64,000 nucleotides of DNA. It comes from Hyphomicrobium sulfonivorans. GTDB taxonomy: Bacteria > Pseudomonadota > Alphaproteobacteria > Rhizobiales > Hyphomicrobiaceae. A model generated the notes under the pieces. That model saw only the letters and a list, made by a program, of their open reading frames with translations. It was not told the origin of the DNA and did no database searches. Positions 44,689 through 52,790 of the stretch are shown piece after piece; the first letter of the stretch is position 1, and each line of letters starts with the position of its first letter. The stretch is taken from contig NZ_PZPO01000001.1 of assembly GCF_013306565.1 (NCBI RefSeq), forward strand, positions 186,001 through 250,000. Reading direction: 5' to 3'. The translations under genes and the position numbers were made by a program.

Positions 44689-44760
44689 GCTGATCCAGCT
44701 CAGTTGGATAGAGCGCCCTTTTCGTAAAGGGGAGGACGGGGGTTCGAATCCGTGGCGCCT
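44689..44760 (+). pseudogene. Degenerate tRNA-Thr (CGT)-like sequence
   Basis: The D arm (GCTCAGTTGGATAGAGC) and the anticodon arm (CCCTT-TTCGTAA-AGGGG, anticodon CGT) are intact. The T loop GTTCGAATCC is present, but its stem has two mismatches and the 3' acceptor side does not pair with the 5' side (GCTGATC). The right part appears to have been replaced. It adjoins the DUF3800 islet and may mark its integration point. Confidence 0.65.
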
Positions 44761-44771
44761 TTGCGAGGCTT

Positions 44772-45545
44772 TTACGTTTTCGGCCGGTCCGGCTCGGGCA
44801 GCTGATGAACCGCGTAAAGCGGCCGCAATAAAGAAATTAAATCGCCGTACCTAGTGTCGTTCATAGCGCGCCGCTTCATAACGTAGGCGCAGAAATCCGC
44901 AATCTGAAGAGCTGGTGAGTCCCGCTTCTGTTCAAACAGAGGGCTGGATTTTATCTTTTTGAACGGGAAATATTTCCGCTCTTCCGGGCCAAATCCATCA
45001 ACTGCGCTTGTGAGGCGATGCTGGTTTTGCGTGTCTTTAATGATCTTACGGGCCTGCTCATTGTCCTCCACGATTAACATCGTGACTTCGTTCGAAGTGT
45101 TCACTCTCATCCACATCTCGACTTGCATCGCGCAAGTCATGAACGCCGTCACATGCTGACCTACTGCACGCTCTTTGCCTGACATACCAGCCGCATCAAA
45201 TGTCAGCGGCCAGTGTGCTCGCTGCACGATGCCAAAGGCAAGCGGTAGCTTCATCTTCGCTGGAATTGAGGCCAGCTCGTGCGCAATCTCTAGCCGTTTG
45301 GCCAACTGCCAACGCTCATCAGCACGACAAAAAACTTTCCCGCCACCGTTGAACAGCTCAGTAGCATGAAACACAAATCCATCGCGAAGGTCTGCTGGGA
45401 TGTGTCTCTCAACTAAACGTTGGAGCCTCTGCTCCAATTCGTTCAACTGCTTGTCGGCGTGAACGATTACGCCAGCGACCACTATGAACGGTTCGTGGGC
45501 CGGATTTGAAATGCCCGCCTCGTCAACGTAGACAAACCGAGTCAC
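44772..45545 (-). CDS. DUF3800 domain protein
   Basis: A 257-residue protein starting with GTG at 45545 after GGGGGA. It has the DUF3800 opening RFVYVDEAGISN with the acidic pair at residues 8-9, a central acidic segment LIVEDNEQARKII and a late SPALQIADFCAYVMKRR with a conserved aspartate. The arrangement of acidic residues suggests an RNase H-like nuclease fold. DUF3800 genes are often found in mobile or defence regions. The upstream gene overlaps it by 23 bp. Base composition is noticeably lower in GC than in the surrounding genes, a sign of transfer. Confidence 0.83.
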   Translation of the reverse strand: MTRFVYVDEAGISNPAHEPFIVVAGVIVHADKQLNELEQRLQRLVERHIPADLRDGFVFHATELFNGGGKVFCRADERWQLAKRLEIAHELASIPAKMKLPLAFGIVQRAHWPLTFDAAGMSGKERAVGQHVTAFMTCAMQVEMWMRVNTSNEVTMLIVEDNEQARKIIKDTQNQHRLTSAVDGFGPEERKYFPFKKIKSSPLFEQKRDSPALQIADFCAYVMKRRAMNDTRYGDLISLLRPLYAVHQLPEPDRPKT

Positions 45546-45990
45546 CTTTTCCCCCAGCGATCGATTGAAAAAATTCCGCTAATTTCTTCTGGTAGTTTGT
45601 TCCAAGAGGATAGTCACTGGAAAACAACGTAGAAACATCGGCAAGGATTAGAACTTGTTCTCGTGTTAAACGAGTTAGAAATGCATCATCCTCAGAAAGC
45701 CACGATAGCGCGGAGACGACTTGATCTTCTACTTCTGAATCTGGATGCTTCAGGGCATAGATTATAAATTCCGGCAATATCATCGCCATTCCTTGCTCGG
45801 AGAAGAATGGCAAAGCGCTGTGAAACTTCTCAACGAAACAATCGTCGAGGTCACTATGCTTTTCAAGTTCCGCAGCAATTTCTTCCACCTCCGGTAAGTT
45901 GGACGGGGAGAGCATAAGCGAGGAAGGCAGGACCGGACTGTTTCGTCTGAATGCCCCTTCCATCAATGCGATAAGTTCTTCTCGACGCAC
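45523..45990 (-). CDS. Small helical partner of the DUF3800 gene
   Basis: A 155-residue acidic helical protein starting with GTG at 45990 after AAGGA. It contains LPFFSEQGMAMILPEFIIYA and LSEDDAFLTRLTREQVLILA, reminiscent of DUF6714-like immunity or accessory proteins, but the match is weak. It overlaps the DUF3800 gene by 23 bp, so the two are translated together. No signal or membrane segment. Function unknown; a toxin/antidote or defence partner role is one possibility. Confidence 0.65.
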   Translation of the reverse strand: MRREELIALMEGAFRRNSPVLPSSLMLSPSNLPEVEEIAAELEKHSDLDDCFVEKFHSALPFFSEQGMAMILPEFIIYALKHPDSEVEDQVVSALSWLSEDDAFLTRLTREQVLILADVSTLFSSDYPLGTNYQKKLAEFFQSIAGGKGDSVCLR

Positions 45991-46501
45991 AGACTTTTTC
46001 CTTTTTAGGCACTAAGCCAGCTCGGGACTTACTGCCTGACCGCCAGTACTTGGTCGGACATACTGACGGGCGAAGATGGGTGTAGAGGCTTCTACAGACC
46101 CAGCCAGTCAGCTGGTGGTACGAGATTTCGGCAAATCCGCCTGCCGCTGAAAAGCCGGGGTTAGGTCCGTTCATAATTCGACCCGACAGGCCGGGCCTTT
46201 TAGGCTATGTTACCGATTAGTACCATAGCGGCAACACTTCGGCGCATTTCGCCAAAAGTGCCGGCGGAGGCCCTGAAATCGGCCCTTCCCTGCGCTTGTG
46301 AGATGGGCCCAGTGCAACAATATAGCGTTGGGCTGCGTATAGGTAGCAGAGCGGGCACGGCGGGAACGGCGCGACGGAAATCGCGGCTTCTCCCGTTATG
46401 TAAGAGGGATTTGCCACTAAAGGTATTCAGTACCCTCAAACGGCTACCCGCAAAGGATTGAAAGAGGGACCGCCCGGGGCATTGGGCGGCTGGTAGAGGT
46501 T
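45991..46501 (+). promoter_or_regulatory. rpoH upstream region
   Basis: About 510 bp without a supported gene. CTTGTG at 46295-46300 and CAATATA at 46318-46324, 17 bp apart, resemble a heat-shock (RpoH-type) promoter of alphaproteobacteria, which would give autoregulation. A hairpin CCGCCC/GGGCGG (46470-46489) lies just before the rpoH ribosome binding site (AGAGG). Its proximity could make translation temperature-sensitive. Confidence 0.5.
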
Positions 46502-47398
46502 ATGGCTAGACTTCCGACTATCGCACAGGGCTCGTTGGGCCTCACACGTTATCTGGAAGAGATTCGCAAGTTTCCAATGCTGGAACCGGGCGAAGAATTC
46601 ATGCTGGCTAAACGCTGGCAGGAACATGCCGACCAGGATGCAGCGGAAAAGCTCGTCACCTCGCACCTCCGGCTGGTGGCGCGCATCGCCATGGGCTATC
46701 GCGGTTATGGCCTGCCGATCGGCGAGGTTATTTCCGAAGGCAACGTCGGCCTGATGCAGGCGGTGAAGCGGTTTGACCCGGACAAGGGCTTCCGCCTGGC
46801 AACCTATGCCATGTGGTGGATCCGCGCCTCGATCCAGGAGTACATCCTGCGTTCGTGGAGCCTTGTGAAGATGGGCACGACCGCCGCGCAGAAGAAGCTG
46901 TTCTTCAACCTGCGCCGCGCCAAGAGCCAGCTTCAGGCCCTGGACGACGGCGATCTGCACCCCGACCATGTGAAGACGATAGCCACGCGCTTCGGCGTGA
47001 CGGAGGCGGATGTCGTGTCGATGAACCGGCGCCTTGGCGGCGATTCATCGCTGAATGCACCCGTGCGCGCCGACAGCGAAGCCGGCGAGTGGCAGGACTG
47101 GCTGGCGGATGATGCGCCAACGCAGGAAGACGTTCTGGGTGAAGAGCAGGAACTGGATCAGCGCAAGAATTATCTGACCAGTGCGCTCTCAACACTGAAC
47201 GATCGCGAACGGCGCATCTTCGAAGCGCGCCGTCTTTCGGATCAGCCCGCAACGCTGGAAGATCTTTCGAGCGAGTTCGGCGTCTCGCGCGAGCGTATCC
47301 GTCAGATCGAAGTGCGCGCGTTCGAGAAGGTGCAGAAGGCAGTGCAGTCGGCCGCGGCCAAGGTGGAAGCGGCACAGGCTGAAGCTGCGATGCATTGA
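46502..47398 (+). CDS. rpoH: Heat-shock sigma factor RpoH (sigma-32)
   Basis: A 298-residue sigma-70 family factor. Region 1.2 opens with GLTRYLEEIRKFPML. Region 2 has LVTSHLRLVARIAMGYRGYG and RLATYAMWWIRASIQEYIL. The RpoH box reads QKKLFFNLR, diagnostic of sigma-32. Region 4.2 ends EFGVSRERIRQIEVRAFEKV. It directs transcription of chaperone and protease genes. AGAGG lies upstream of ATG. Alphaproteobacteria often have more than one rpoH, so this may be RpoH1 or RpoH2. A strong terminator follows. Confidence 0.96.
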   Translation: MARLPTIAQGSLGLTRYLEEIRKFPMLEPGEEFMLAKRWQEHADQDAAEKLVTSHLRLVARIAMGYRGYGLPIGEVISEGNVGLMQAVKRFDPDKGFRLATYAMWWIRASIQEYILRSWSLVKMGTTAAQKKLFFNLRRAKSQLQALDDGDLHPDHVKTIATRFGVTEADVVSMNRRLGGDSSLNAPVRADSEAGEWQDWLADDAPTQEDVLGEEQELDQRKNYLTSALSTLNDRERRIFEARRLSDQPATLEDLSSEFGVSRERIRQIEVRAFEKVQKAVQSAAAKVEAAQAEAAMH

Positions 47399-47439
47399 TC
47401 GGCTCGGCAGCGAGCAGACGAAGCTGAACCTGAAAAGCA

Positions 47440-47474
47440 AAAGAGCGCGGCCGATGAAGCCGCGCTCTTTTTAT
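47440..47474 (+). terminator. Rho-independent terminator after rpoH
   Basis: A perfect 12-bp stem (AAAGAGCGCGGC/GCCGCGCTCTTT), a 7-nt loop and a following T run. Its A-rich left side could also stop the convergent gene that ends at 47524. Confidence 0.9.
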
Positions 47475-47523
47475 TGGGTTTTGGTGGGCGCGTCAGGCGC
47501 GCGCGATGTGGGTAGCGATGCCC

Positions 47524-48825
47524 TTACGGCGCGGTGACGCGCAGATCACTGACCATCCACGTGTCGCCTTCCTTGCTTTCAGCCGAAGCGGCGAGAAGGC
47601 CGATGTGACTTGGCCAACGCGGTGCTTCAGTTTTGAAGCTGCCTGCGGGCTTGCCGTTGATCTCGACCGTCACTGCGTTACCGACAATCTTCAGGCGCAT
47701 CGTGTTAGTTTTTTTCGAGCCTGCGTTGGCGGCGGCAACTTTGGTCCACGGCACCGGACGCTTGGCAACGGCCTTGCCGTCGGCGATACGGGCCACCGTG
47801 AAGTAGCCGTTAGGCGCAAGCACGGCCTGGAAATAATTGCGGCTGTCTTCGGCCCAGAACACGAGCCCGGCATAGCTGGTGGTGGCGTTTGCGGTGTTAT
47901 TGGCCAGCTCGAAGTTCACGCACGTGTCGATATCACCGAACACGAACACGCGGTTCCAGCGCAGCGCCGGCAGACCCGACGGCGGGGTGAACGTTGCCTT
48001 GCCGTCGCCGATGCTGAACTGATCGTCCTTTTCGCCCCAGTTGGGATCGTGCACGGTGAAGGGCTCGTCGAACAGCACCTTGCCTGTTCCGCAGCCGGGC
48101 GCAACGGGAGCGGAAGCGATGGCGCCTGTAATCAGATGATCATGCGCGCCTGACGATTGCGCTTGCTGGTCAGCAGCAGCGTTCGCGCTGACCTGAGCCT
48201 GCGGGTCGGCAACCTTGAAATCGGAGATCCGCCACGTGTCGACACCGGTCGGCGCGGACGAAGCAACGAGCCCGACGTGGCTCATGCCTTCCGGCGCCTG
48301 CCCCCTGAAGCGCGCAACGACGGTGCCGTTGATGCTGACAGCAACGGTCTCGCCGTCGGTGGCGACGCGCAGCGTGTTCTTCTCGTTCGGGCCGAGCTTC
48401 AGCGTCGAAACCTGTCCCCAGTTCACTGGCGGCGTGGGAACGATGCGGCCGGCGATCTTGCGCGCGACGGTGAACATGCCGTTGGGCGAAATCACCGCCT
48501 GATAGAAGTTGTCTTTGTCGGTGGCCCAGAACAGCAGGCCGGCATAGCTGCGCGAAGCGTCACCCGTGGATGATGGCATCGCGATTGTTGCGCAGGCATC
48601 GACGCTTTTCGTTTCCAGCCCAGCATTCCAGCGCGCGGTCTGCGTACCGACCTGCGGCGTGAAAATAGCGTCGGTGCCTTCGGTCTTGAATTGCGCGTCG
48701 GCTTCGCCCCACCCCGCTGTTCCGATCTGATAGGCGCCATTCGCCTGACCTGCGGATTCAACGCAGGCGGCTGCGGGTGTCGCCAAAATGAAAAGAGCAA
48801 GGGCTGTGTGATAGATCCGGAGCAT
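47524..48825 (-). CDS. Exported twin lectin-like domain protein
   Basis: A 433-residue exported protein (signal MLRIYHTALALFILATPAAA). Two homologous halves of about 195 residues each look like concanavalin A/LamG-type beta-sandwich domains: SYAGLLFWATDKDNFYQAVI with GMFTVARKIAGR in the first, SYAGLVFWAEDSRNYFQAVL with GYFTVARIADGK in the second. The pattern resembles DUF1080-like sugar-binding folds. A Gln/Ala-rich linker joins them. GAGG precedes ATG at 48825. It may bind glycans in the periplasm or outer surface. No catalytic residues can be assigned. Confidence 0.8.
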   Translation of the reverse strand: MLRIYHTALALFILATPAAACVESAGQANGAYQIGTAGWGEADAQFKTEGTDAIFTPQVGTQTARWNAGLETKSVDACATIAMPSSTGDASRSYAGLLFWATDKDNFYQAVISPNGMFTVARKIAGRIVPTPPVNWGQVSTLKLGPNEKNTLRVATDGETVAVSINGTVVARFRGQAPEGMSHVGLVASSAPTGVDTWRISDFKVADPQAQVSANAAADQQAQSSGAHDHLITGAIASAPVAPGCGTGKVLFDEPFTVHDPNWGEKDDQFSIGDGKATFTPPSGLPALRWNRVFVFGDIDTCVNFELANNTANATTSYAGLVFWAEDSRNYFQAVLAPNGYFTVARIADGKAVAKRPVPWTKVAAANAGSKKTNTMRLKIVGNAVTVEINGKPAGSFKTEAPRWPSHIGLLAASAESKEGDTWMVSDLRVTAP

Positions 48826-49645
48826 TAGATCCTCGCGGTTGGGGCGATTCGTCGGTGGCTGAGTATGGCCCAGAAAAAGGCCATCAAACGGCCATAGAGC
48901 CTCCTTTTTTGTGCATTCGCGATATCCGCGCGCATGCAACATTAAATTGCACGGCCGTGTACTCGTTTCTGCAAACGAATCACATACTGTTAATGGTTGA
49001 GAGGCTCCTCTCGCAGCTCGATTGCATCGGGTTGCAGTTCAGGCAGCGTTTGATTTCGCGTGCGCGTCAGAGATGGAGGGCCCATTGCCCCTAGACTCTG
49101 TGTGCAAGATCAGTCTTCAGACTGGCGCTGCCGGTCGGTTGAACACGTGGCGGGCATGGACAGGGCCGCCCCAGGGAGTGTTCGCCGGTCGATATGTGGG
49201 CCTCCGCAGGCCCCTGTCCGCAAAGCGACATCTCCATCACCGTCACATCCATTGCGGCAACGGCGACATGCTGTCCTTACGACAGATCGCATCGGTGCGC
49301 GCAGTGGATTTCGTTCAGCGTGACAGGTGCATGGAGCTGCCGCACTTACTGGAAGATGGAGTGGCTAATGCTGAAGCGTCTTCACCTCGCGAAGAATCCA
49401 CGCACCGTATCTTCTTGTACGCGCGTCGCTCACCCGCTTCGGCTTGAACAGGACTGGCTATGGAGGCTGCTCTGGCGCAAGCAACAGATGCGCCCTCCAA
49501 GTAGGACTTAATGGGGCTCTAGCCGAGAAGGATGTGCGATCCGACACTCGGCCACAAAGATTGAAGGCCGGTCCAATGGACCGGCCTTTCTTTTGTGACG
49601 CTCCCAAACGGAAAGCTCAGACAGGCGATGTGACCGAGACGAGGC
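48826..49645. other. 820-bp non-coding region with RNA-like hairpins
   Basis: No open frame here is convincing. On the + strand GGACAGGG (49158-49165) pairs with CCCTGTCC (49212-49219), enclosing the hairpin GGGCCT-CCGC-AGGCCC. A terminator with a T tract stands at 49564-49594, as if ending a + strand transcript. This suggests a structured small RNA somewhere in 49.0-49.6 kb. It does not match tmRNA, RNase P RNA or SRP RNA as I know them; 6S RNA cannot be excluded. Confidence 0.45.
49564..49594 (+). terminator. Rho-independent terminator
   Basis: A perfect 11-bp stem AAGGCCGGTCC/GGACCGGCCTT with a 3-nt loop and TTCTTTT on the + strand side. No annotated + strand gene precedes it, which supports an unannotated transcript. 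It also lies 58 bp downstream of amiC and may stop that gene as well. Confidence 0.8.
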
Positions 49646-51025
49646 TCACATCGGAAGCTGGGCAAGCTGGTTCGAAAAGTAATTGTCGACGGCGGACTTG
49701 ATTGAGTCCGAGACCTTGTTGCGCCATTCGGAAGACTTGAGCTTCCTGGCATCTTCCTTGTTGGTGACGTAAGCGAGTTCGATCAGCACCGACGGAAACT
49801 GTGCGGTCTTCAGCACCCGGAACGATGCCTGCTGATCCGGCTTGTTACGCATGGTGGTGCTGCTGCCCATATTTTCAATGACGGTGCGGGCAAAGACGCT
49901 GGTGCGATCGCGGGTTGCATCAACTTCGCGGCCAGCAAGATCGGCCAGGATGTTCTGCACCATGCCGACATCTTTCTTGGAGCCGACCTGCTTCACCTGT
50001 TCGATCTCGTCATCCGATAGAACATCGCCCGCTACTTCACCCCGGGTGGAGCGACGCAGACTGTTCGCAACGGAATCGCGCAGCGAGTAGATGGTGGCGC
50101 CGCTGGCATTGGTGCTGGCGTAATCGCAATGCACCGCGATGAACAGATTGGCGTTGTGCTTCTCGCCGAAGGCAACGCGATCGCCCAGCGGAATGAACAC
50201 ATCTTTGTCGCGTGTCAGCAGCACCTTGTAGCGGCCGGTAGCTTCAAGTTTCTTGGCCAGCAGCTTGCTGAACGCGAGCGTGATTTCCTTTTCCACCGCG
50301 CCATTTTTCATGGCACCGGAATCGTGACCGCCATGGCCGGGATCGATGACAATAACCGGTTTGAACGCGCGCTCCGCGCGGACATCCGGCGGCACTGCGG
50401 GACGCGGCAATGGCGGCTGCAAACCGGATGCACCCAGCGCATAGGTTGGCGGCGGAATGCTTGGACGCGTCGCTGCGACCTGTGTCGCTGCGATTGGCCC
50501 AACTGCATCTTCCTCAGGCTGCGGAATGCTGGCGGTGATGGGCGTAAAGGAAGCGATCTCGACAACGAGATGCTGATCCTTGCCCGCAGCCGGCTTTTCA
50601 ATCCGCGCGCTGGAAACAATGACGGGCTGCGTCACGTAAATGATGATGCGGGAGTGCTCCGCGCCCGAAAGCCCGGCCTGAAACGACTTGATGAGGCCAA
50701 CCGGACCTTCAGCCGGCTGCGCAGGAAGACGCAACGACGTCTCCTTTACCTGCACGACAACGCGGTTCGGATTGTTGAGCGAAAACACTTCGAACTCGGT
50801 CTGCTTTGGCAAACCGACGACAAAGCGCGTGCGCTGCTCCGGAGCGCTTGCAACCGAAGTGGCAGCAGATGCGTTTGATGAACCAGTGAAGAGGCTGTCC
50901 GCGCTCTGCAACAGTTTCTGGGCACCATCCAGCAGTCCTTGCGCCTGCAGCGGAGATTGCGCGCAGAGCAAGGCACACATGCAGAACATGCCGCGGCGCA
51001 AGCGCCACGCATTTCTGTGAACCAT
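49646..51025 (-). CDS. amiC: N-acetylmuramoyl-L-alanine amidase (AMIN + Amidase_3)
   Basis: A 459-residue periplasmic amidase. After the signal (RGMFCMCALLCAQSPLQAQG) comes an AMIN domain (about residues 65-170, TEFEVFSLNNPNRVVVQVKE), a proline-rich linker, then the zinc amidase domain with VIDPGHGGHDSGA, EKEITLAFSKLLAK, FIAVHCDYA and the catalytic glutamate in VLIELAYVTNKEDA. It cleaves peptidoglycan stems during cell division. An inserted helical part (LSDDEIEQVKQVGSKKD) is typical of AmiC-type enzymes that need an EnvC-like activator. ATG at 51025 with GGGGG upstream is preferred; 51061 is an alternative. Confidence 0.92.
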   Translation of the reverse strand: MVHRNAWRLRRGMFCMCALLCAQSPLQAQGLLDGAQKLLQSADSLFTGSSNASAATSVASAPEQRTRFVVGLPKQTEFEVFSLNNPNRVVVQVKETSLRLPAQPAEGPVGLIKSFQAGLSGAEHSRIIIYVTQPVIVSSARIEKPAAGKDQHLVVEIASFTPITASIPQPEEDAVGPIAATQVAATRPSIPPPTYALGASGLQPPLPRPAVPPDVRAERAFKPVIVIDPGHGGHDSGAMKNGAVEKEITLAFSKLLAKKLEATGRYKVLLTRDKDVFIPLGDRVAFGEKHNANLFIAVHCDYASTNASGATIYSLRDSVANSLRRSTRGEVAGDVLSDDEIEQVKQVGSKKDVGMVQNILADLAGREVDATRDRTSVFARTVIENMGSSTTMRNKPDQQASFRVLKTAQFPSVLIELAYVTNKEDARKLKSSEWRNKVSDSIKSAVDNYFSNQLAQLPM

Positions 51026-51121
51026 GACGTCAGACCCCCGTCTACGCGATACAAATTCCAAGTGGTGGGACGGTCAAGGTTGCCTGAAAAGATGGCCTTT
51101 TGCGGTCCTCCTTCAGGCATT

Positions 51122-51161
51122 GTTAGGGTTATCGCATATTAAGCCTTAATATTTCCCTAAC
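51122..51161. promoter_or_regulatory. Nested palindrome upstream of amiC
   Basis: GTTAGGG (51122-51128) and CCCTAAC (51155-51161) enclose the perfect palindrome ATATTAAG-C-CTTAATAT (51136-51152). The AT-rich centre contrasts with the surrounding DNA. It lies about 100 bp upstream of the amiC start and could be an operator overlapping its promoter. Confidence 0.5.
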
Positions 51162-51296
51162 GGATGCGTAGTTAGCAGCATCGATTCGCAGAAATTACTG
51201 CGTTTTGAAGTGCACGCGCAGTTGCGAGTGCGGCAACGCAAATCGCGCCGCCTGCGCCTCACCAAATCAATGCGAGTGCAAATTTAGAGGGCCGGA

Positions 51297-51749
51297 TTAA
51301 CTCCAGCGCTCGGCAGCGCTGTTGTCGACTTCGCGCGCATCGACCCATGCGCTGTCGCCATTTAGCAGCGTCTCTTTTTTCCAGAACGGCGCGCGGGTTT
51401 TCAGGAAGTCCATCAGGAATGCGGCGGCCTCGAATGCCGCCTGACGATGCGCTGACGCGGCAATGACCAGCACGATCTGCTCGCCGGGGCGCAGTTCACC
51501 AACACGATGGATCAGCGTGGTTGCCTGCAGCGGCCAGCGCGCGTGCGCTTCAGCCTCGATGCGCAACATCTCTGCTTCTGTCATGTCCGGATAATGTTCG
51601 AGCGTCATCGACGTGATGCGCTTGTCACCCACGCCTTCACGCACGCGGCCGGTGAACGTGACGACAGCGCCGATATCGGTGCGCGCGCCGATCAGCTTTT
51701 CCGTTTCGGCAGCGACATCGAAATCGTCGGTCTGGACACAAACCGCCAC
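51297..51749 (-). CDS. moaE: Molybdopterin synthase catalytic subunit MoaE
   Basis: A 150-residue subunit with GAVVTFTGRVREGVG, LEHYPDMTEAEMLRI, IHRVGELRPGEQIVLVIAAS and the active-site lysines in RAPFWKKETL. With MoaD it converts cyclic pyranopterin monophosphate to molybdopterin. GTG start at 51749 with GGAGG eight bases upstream, four bases after the moaD stop codon, so it is co-translated with moaD. Confidence 0.95.
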   Translation of the reverse strand: MAVCVQTDDFDVAAETEKLIGARTDIGAVVTFTGRVREGVGDKRITSMTLEHYPDMTEAEMLRIEAEAHARWPLQATTLIHRVGELRPGEQIVLVIAASAHRQAAFEAAAFLMDFLKTRAPFWKKETLLNGDSAWVDAREVDNSAAERWS

Positions 51750-51753
51750 GCGA

Positions 51754-52026
51754 TCAGCCTCCGGTTACGGGCGGAAAGAACGCAACCTCGCGCGCTGCGC
51801 CGAGCGGCGCAGAAGGCTTCACATGCGTGCGATCAACGGCCGCGCGAACGACGTTGCGGCGTGCAAAAGCTTCACCGTATTCCGGACCGCGCTGCTCCAG
51901 CCAATCGACCAGATCTGACACCGTGACGACGTCCGACGGCAGCTCAACAGTCTCCGCGTCGCGGCCGATTTTCTCGCGTACCCAGGCAAAATAGAGAAGC
52001 CGCACATTGCGCGGAGCAGCGGTCAT
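51754..52026 (-). CDS. moaD: Molybdopterin synthase sulfur carrier subunit MoaD
   Basis: A 90-residue ubiquitin-like protein ending in FFPPVTGG, whose C-terminal Gly-Gly carries the thiocarboxylate used for dithiolene formation. It begins VRLLYFAWVREKIGRDAETV, the usual MoaD opening. It lies between pgsA (91 bp upstream) and moaE, the order common in Hyphomicrobiales. Confidence 0.94.
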   Translation of the reverse strand: MTAAPRNVRLLYFAWVREKIGRDAETVELPSDVVTVSDLVDWLEQRGPEYGEAFARRNVVRAAVDRTHVKPSAPLGAAREVAFFPPVTGG

Positions 52027-52116
52027 ATCTCACTCGCTTGCTGTTCTGATTAGCCTTGCAGGCCGGATGCGTGGCGCCTTGCATTGCTGCGCACCGCGCC
52101 GGAAACCAAAAGCGCG

Positions 52117-52680
52117 TTAGCGCTCCATCGCGTGCACGACACCAGCCTTTAGATAGTCATAGCCGGTCCACAATGTCAGTAGCGCCGCGATCCAAAGGAT
52201 AACGATGCCGCCGGTCATGATGCCGGGCACGATCTTTTCGGCCGCCGGGCCCGCGAGCAGCACGCCCAGCGCGATCATCTGCATGGTGGTTTTCCATTTG
52301 GCGAGCTGCGTGACATGAATTTTCACGTTCAGCTCGGCCAGGAACTCGCGCAGGCCGGACACCAGAATTTCACGGCACAGGATGATGACGGCGGCCCAGA
52401 TCGACCAGCCGCCGATCGTGCCATCGTGCACGAGCATCATCAACACTGCGCCGACGAGCAGCTTGTCGGCGATCGGGTCGAGCATCCGACCAAGGGTCGA
52501 TTGCTGTTCCCAGATGCGGGCCAGATAGCCATCGAGCCAGTCGGTTATGCCGGCGAAGACAAAGAGCGCGAACGCCGACCAGCGCGCAGTATCGCCCTTC
52601 AGGAAGAAGAGGCAGGCGACGAGTGCGGGCACGGCCAGGATGCGAACGTAGGTGAGTACGTTCGGCAGGCTCAGGTGCAT
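52117..52680 (-). CDS. pgsA: Phosphatidylglycerophosphate synthase PgsA
   Basis: A 187-residue membrane enzyme with the CDP-alcohol phosphatidyltransferase signature D-G-x2-A-R-x8-G-x3-D-x3-D in ITDWLDGYLARIWEQQ and STLGRMLDPIADKL. Four to six membrane segments follow. It makes phosphatidylglycerophosphate from CDP-diacylglycerol and glycerol-3-phosphate. ATG at 52680 begins MHLSLPNVLTYVRI as in other PgsA proteins; ATG at 52707 would add nine residues. Confidence 0.95.
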   Translation of the reverse strand: MHLSLPNVLTYVRILAVPALVACLFFLKGDTARWSAFALFVFAGITDWLDGYLARIWEQQSTLGRMLDPIADKLLVGAVLMMLVHDGTIGGWSIWAAVIILCREILVSGLREFLAELNVKIHVTQLAKWKTTMQMIALGVLLAGPAAEKIVPGIMTGGIVILWIAALLTLWTGYDYLKAGVVHAMER

Positions 52681-52790
52681 GGATCGGGGTGCAGCAGCTT
52701 GTACCATCGGCCTTGGTACACCATCACAACGCGGGTCCGTCAATGGCGCGGATGGGCGGCGAACCATCGCCCCGCGCGCAAAGCACTAGA

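Noticed and set aside
43618-46501. Complete prophage between rluD and rpoH
   Set aside because: Only two small genes and a damaged tRNA are present; no phage structural or replication genes.
49022-49511. Two overlapping + strand open frames of 105-141 codons
   Set aside because: Amino acid composition is unlike a folded protein and no family is recognised. The hairpins favour RNA, although a short coding gene cannot be fully excluded.
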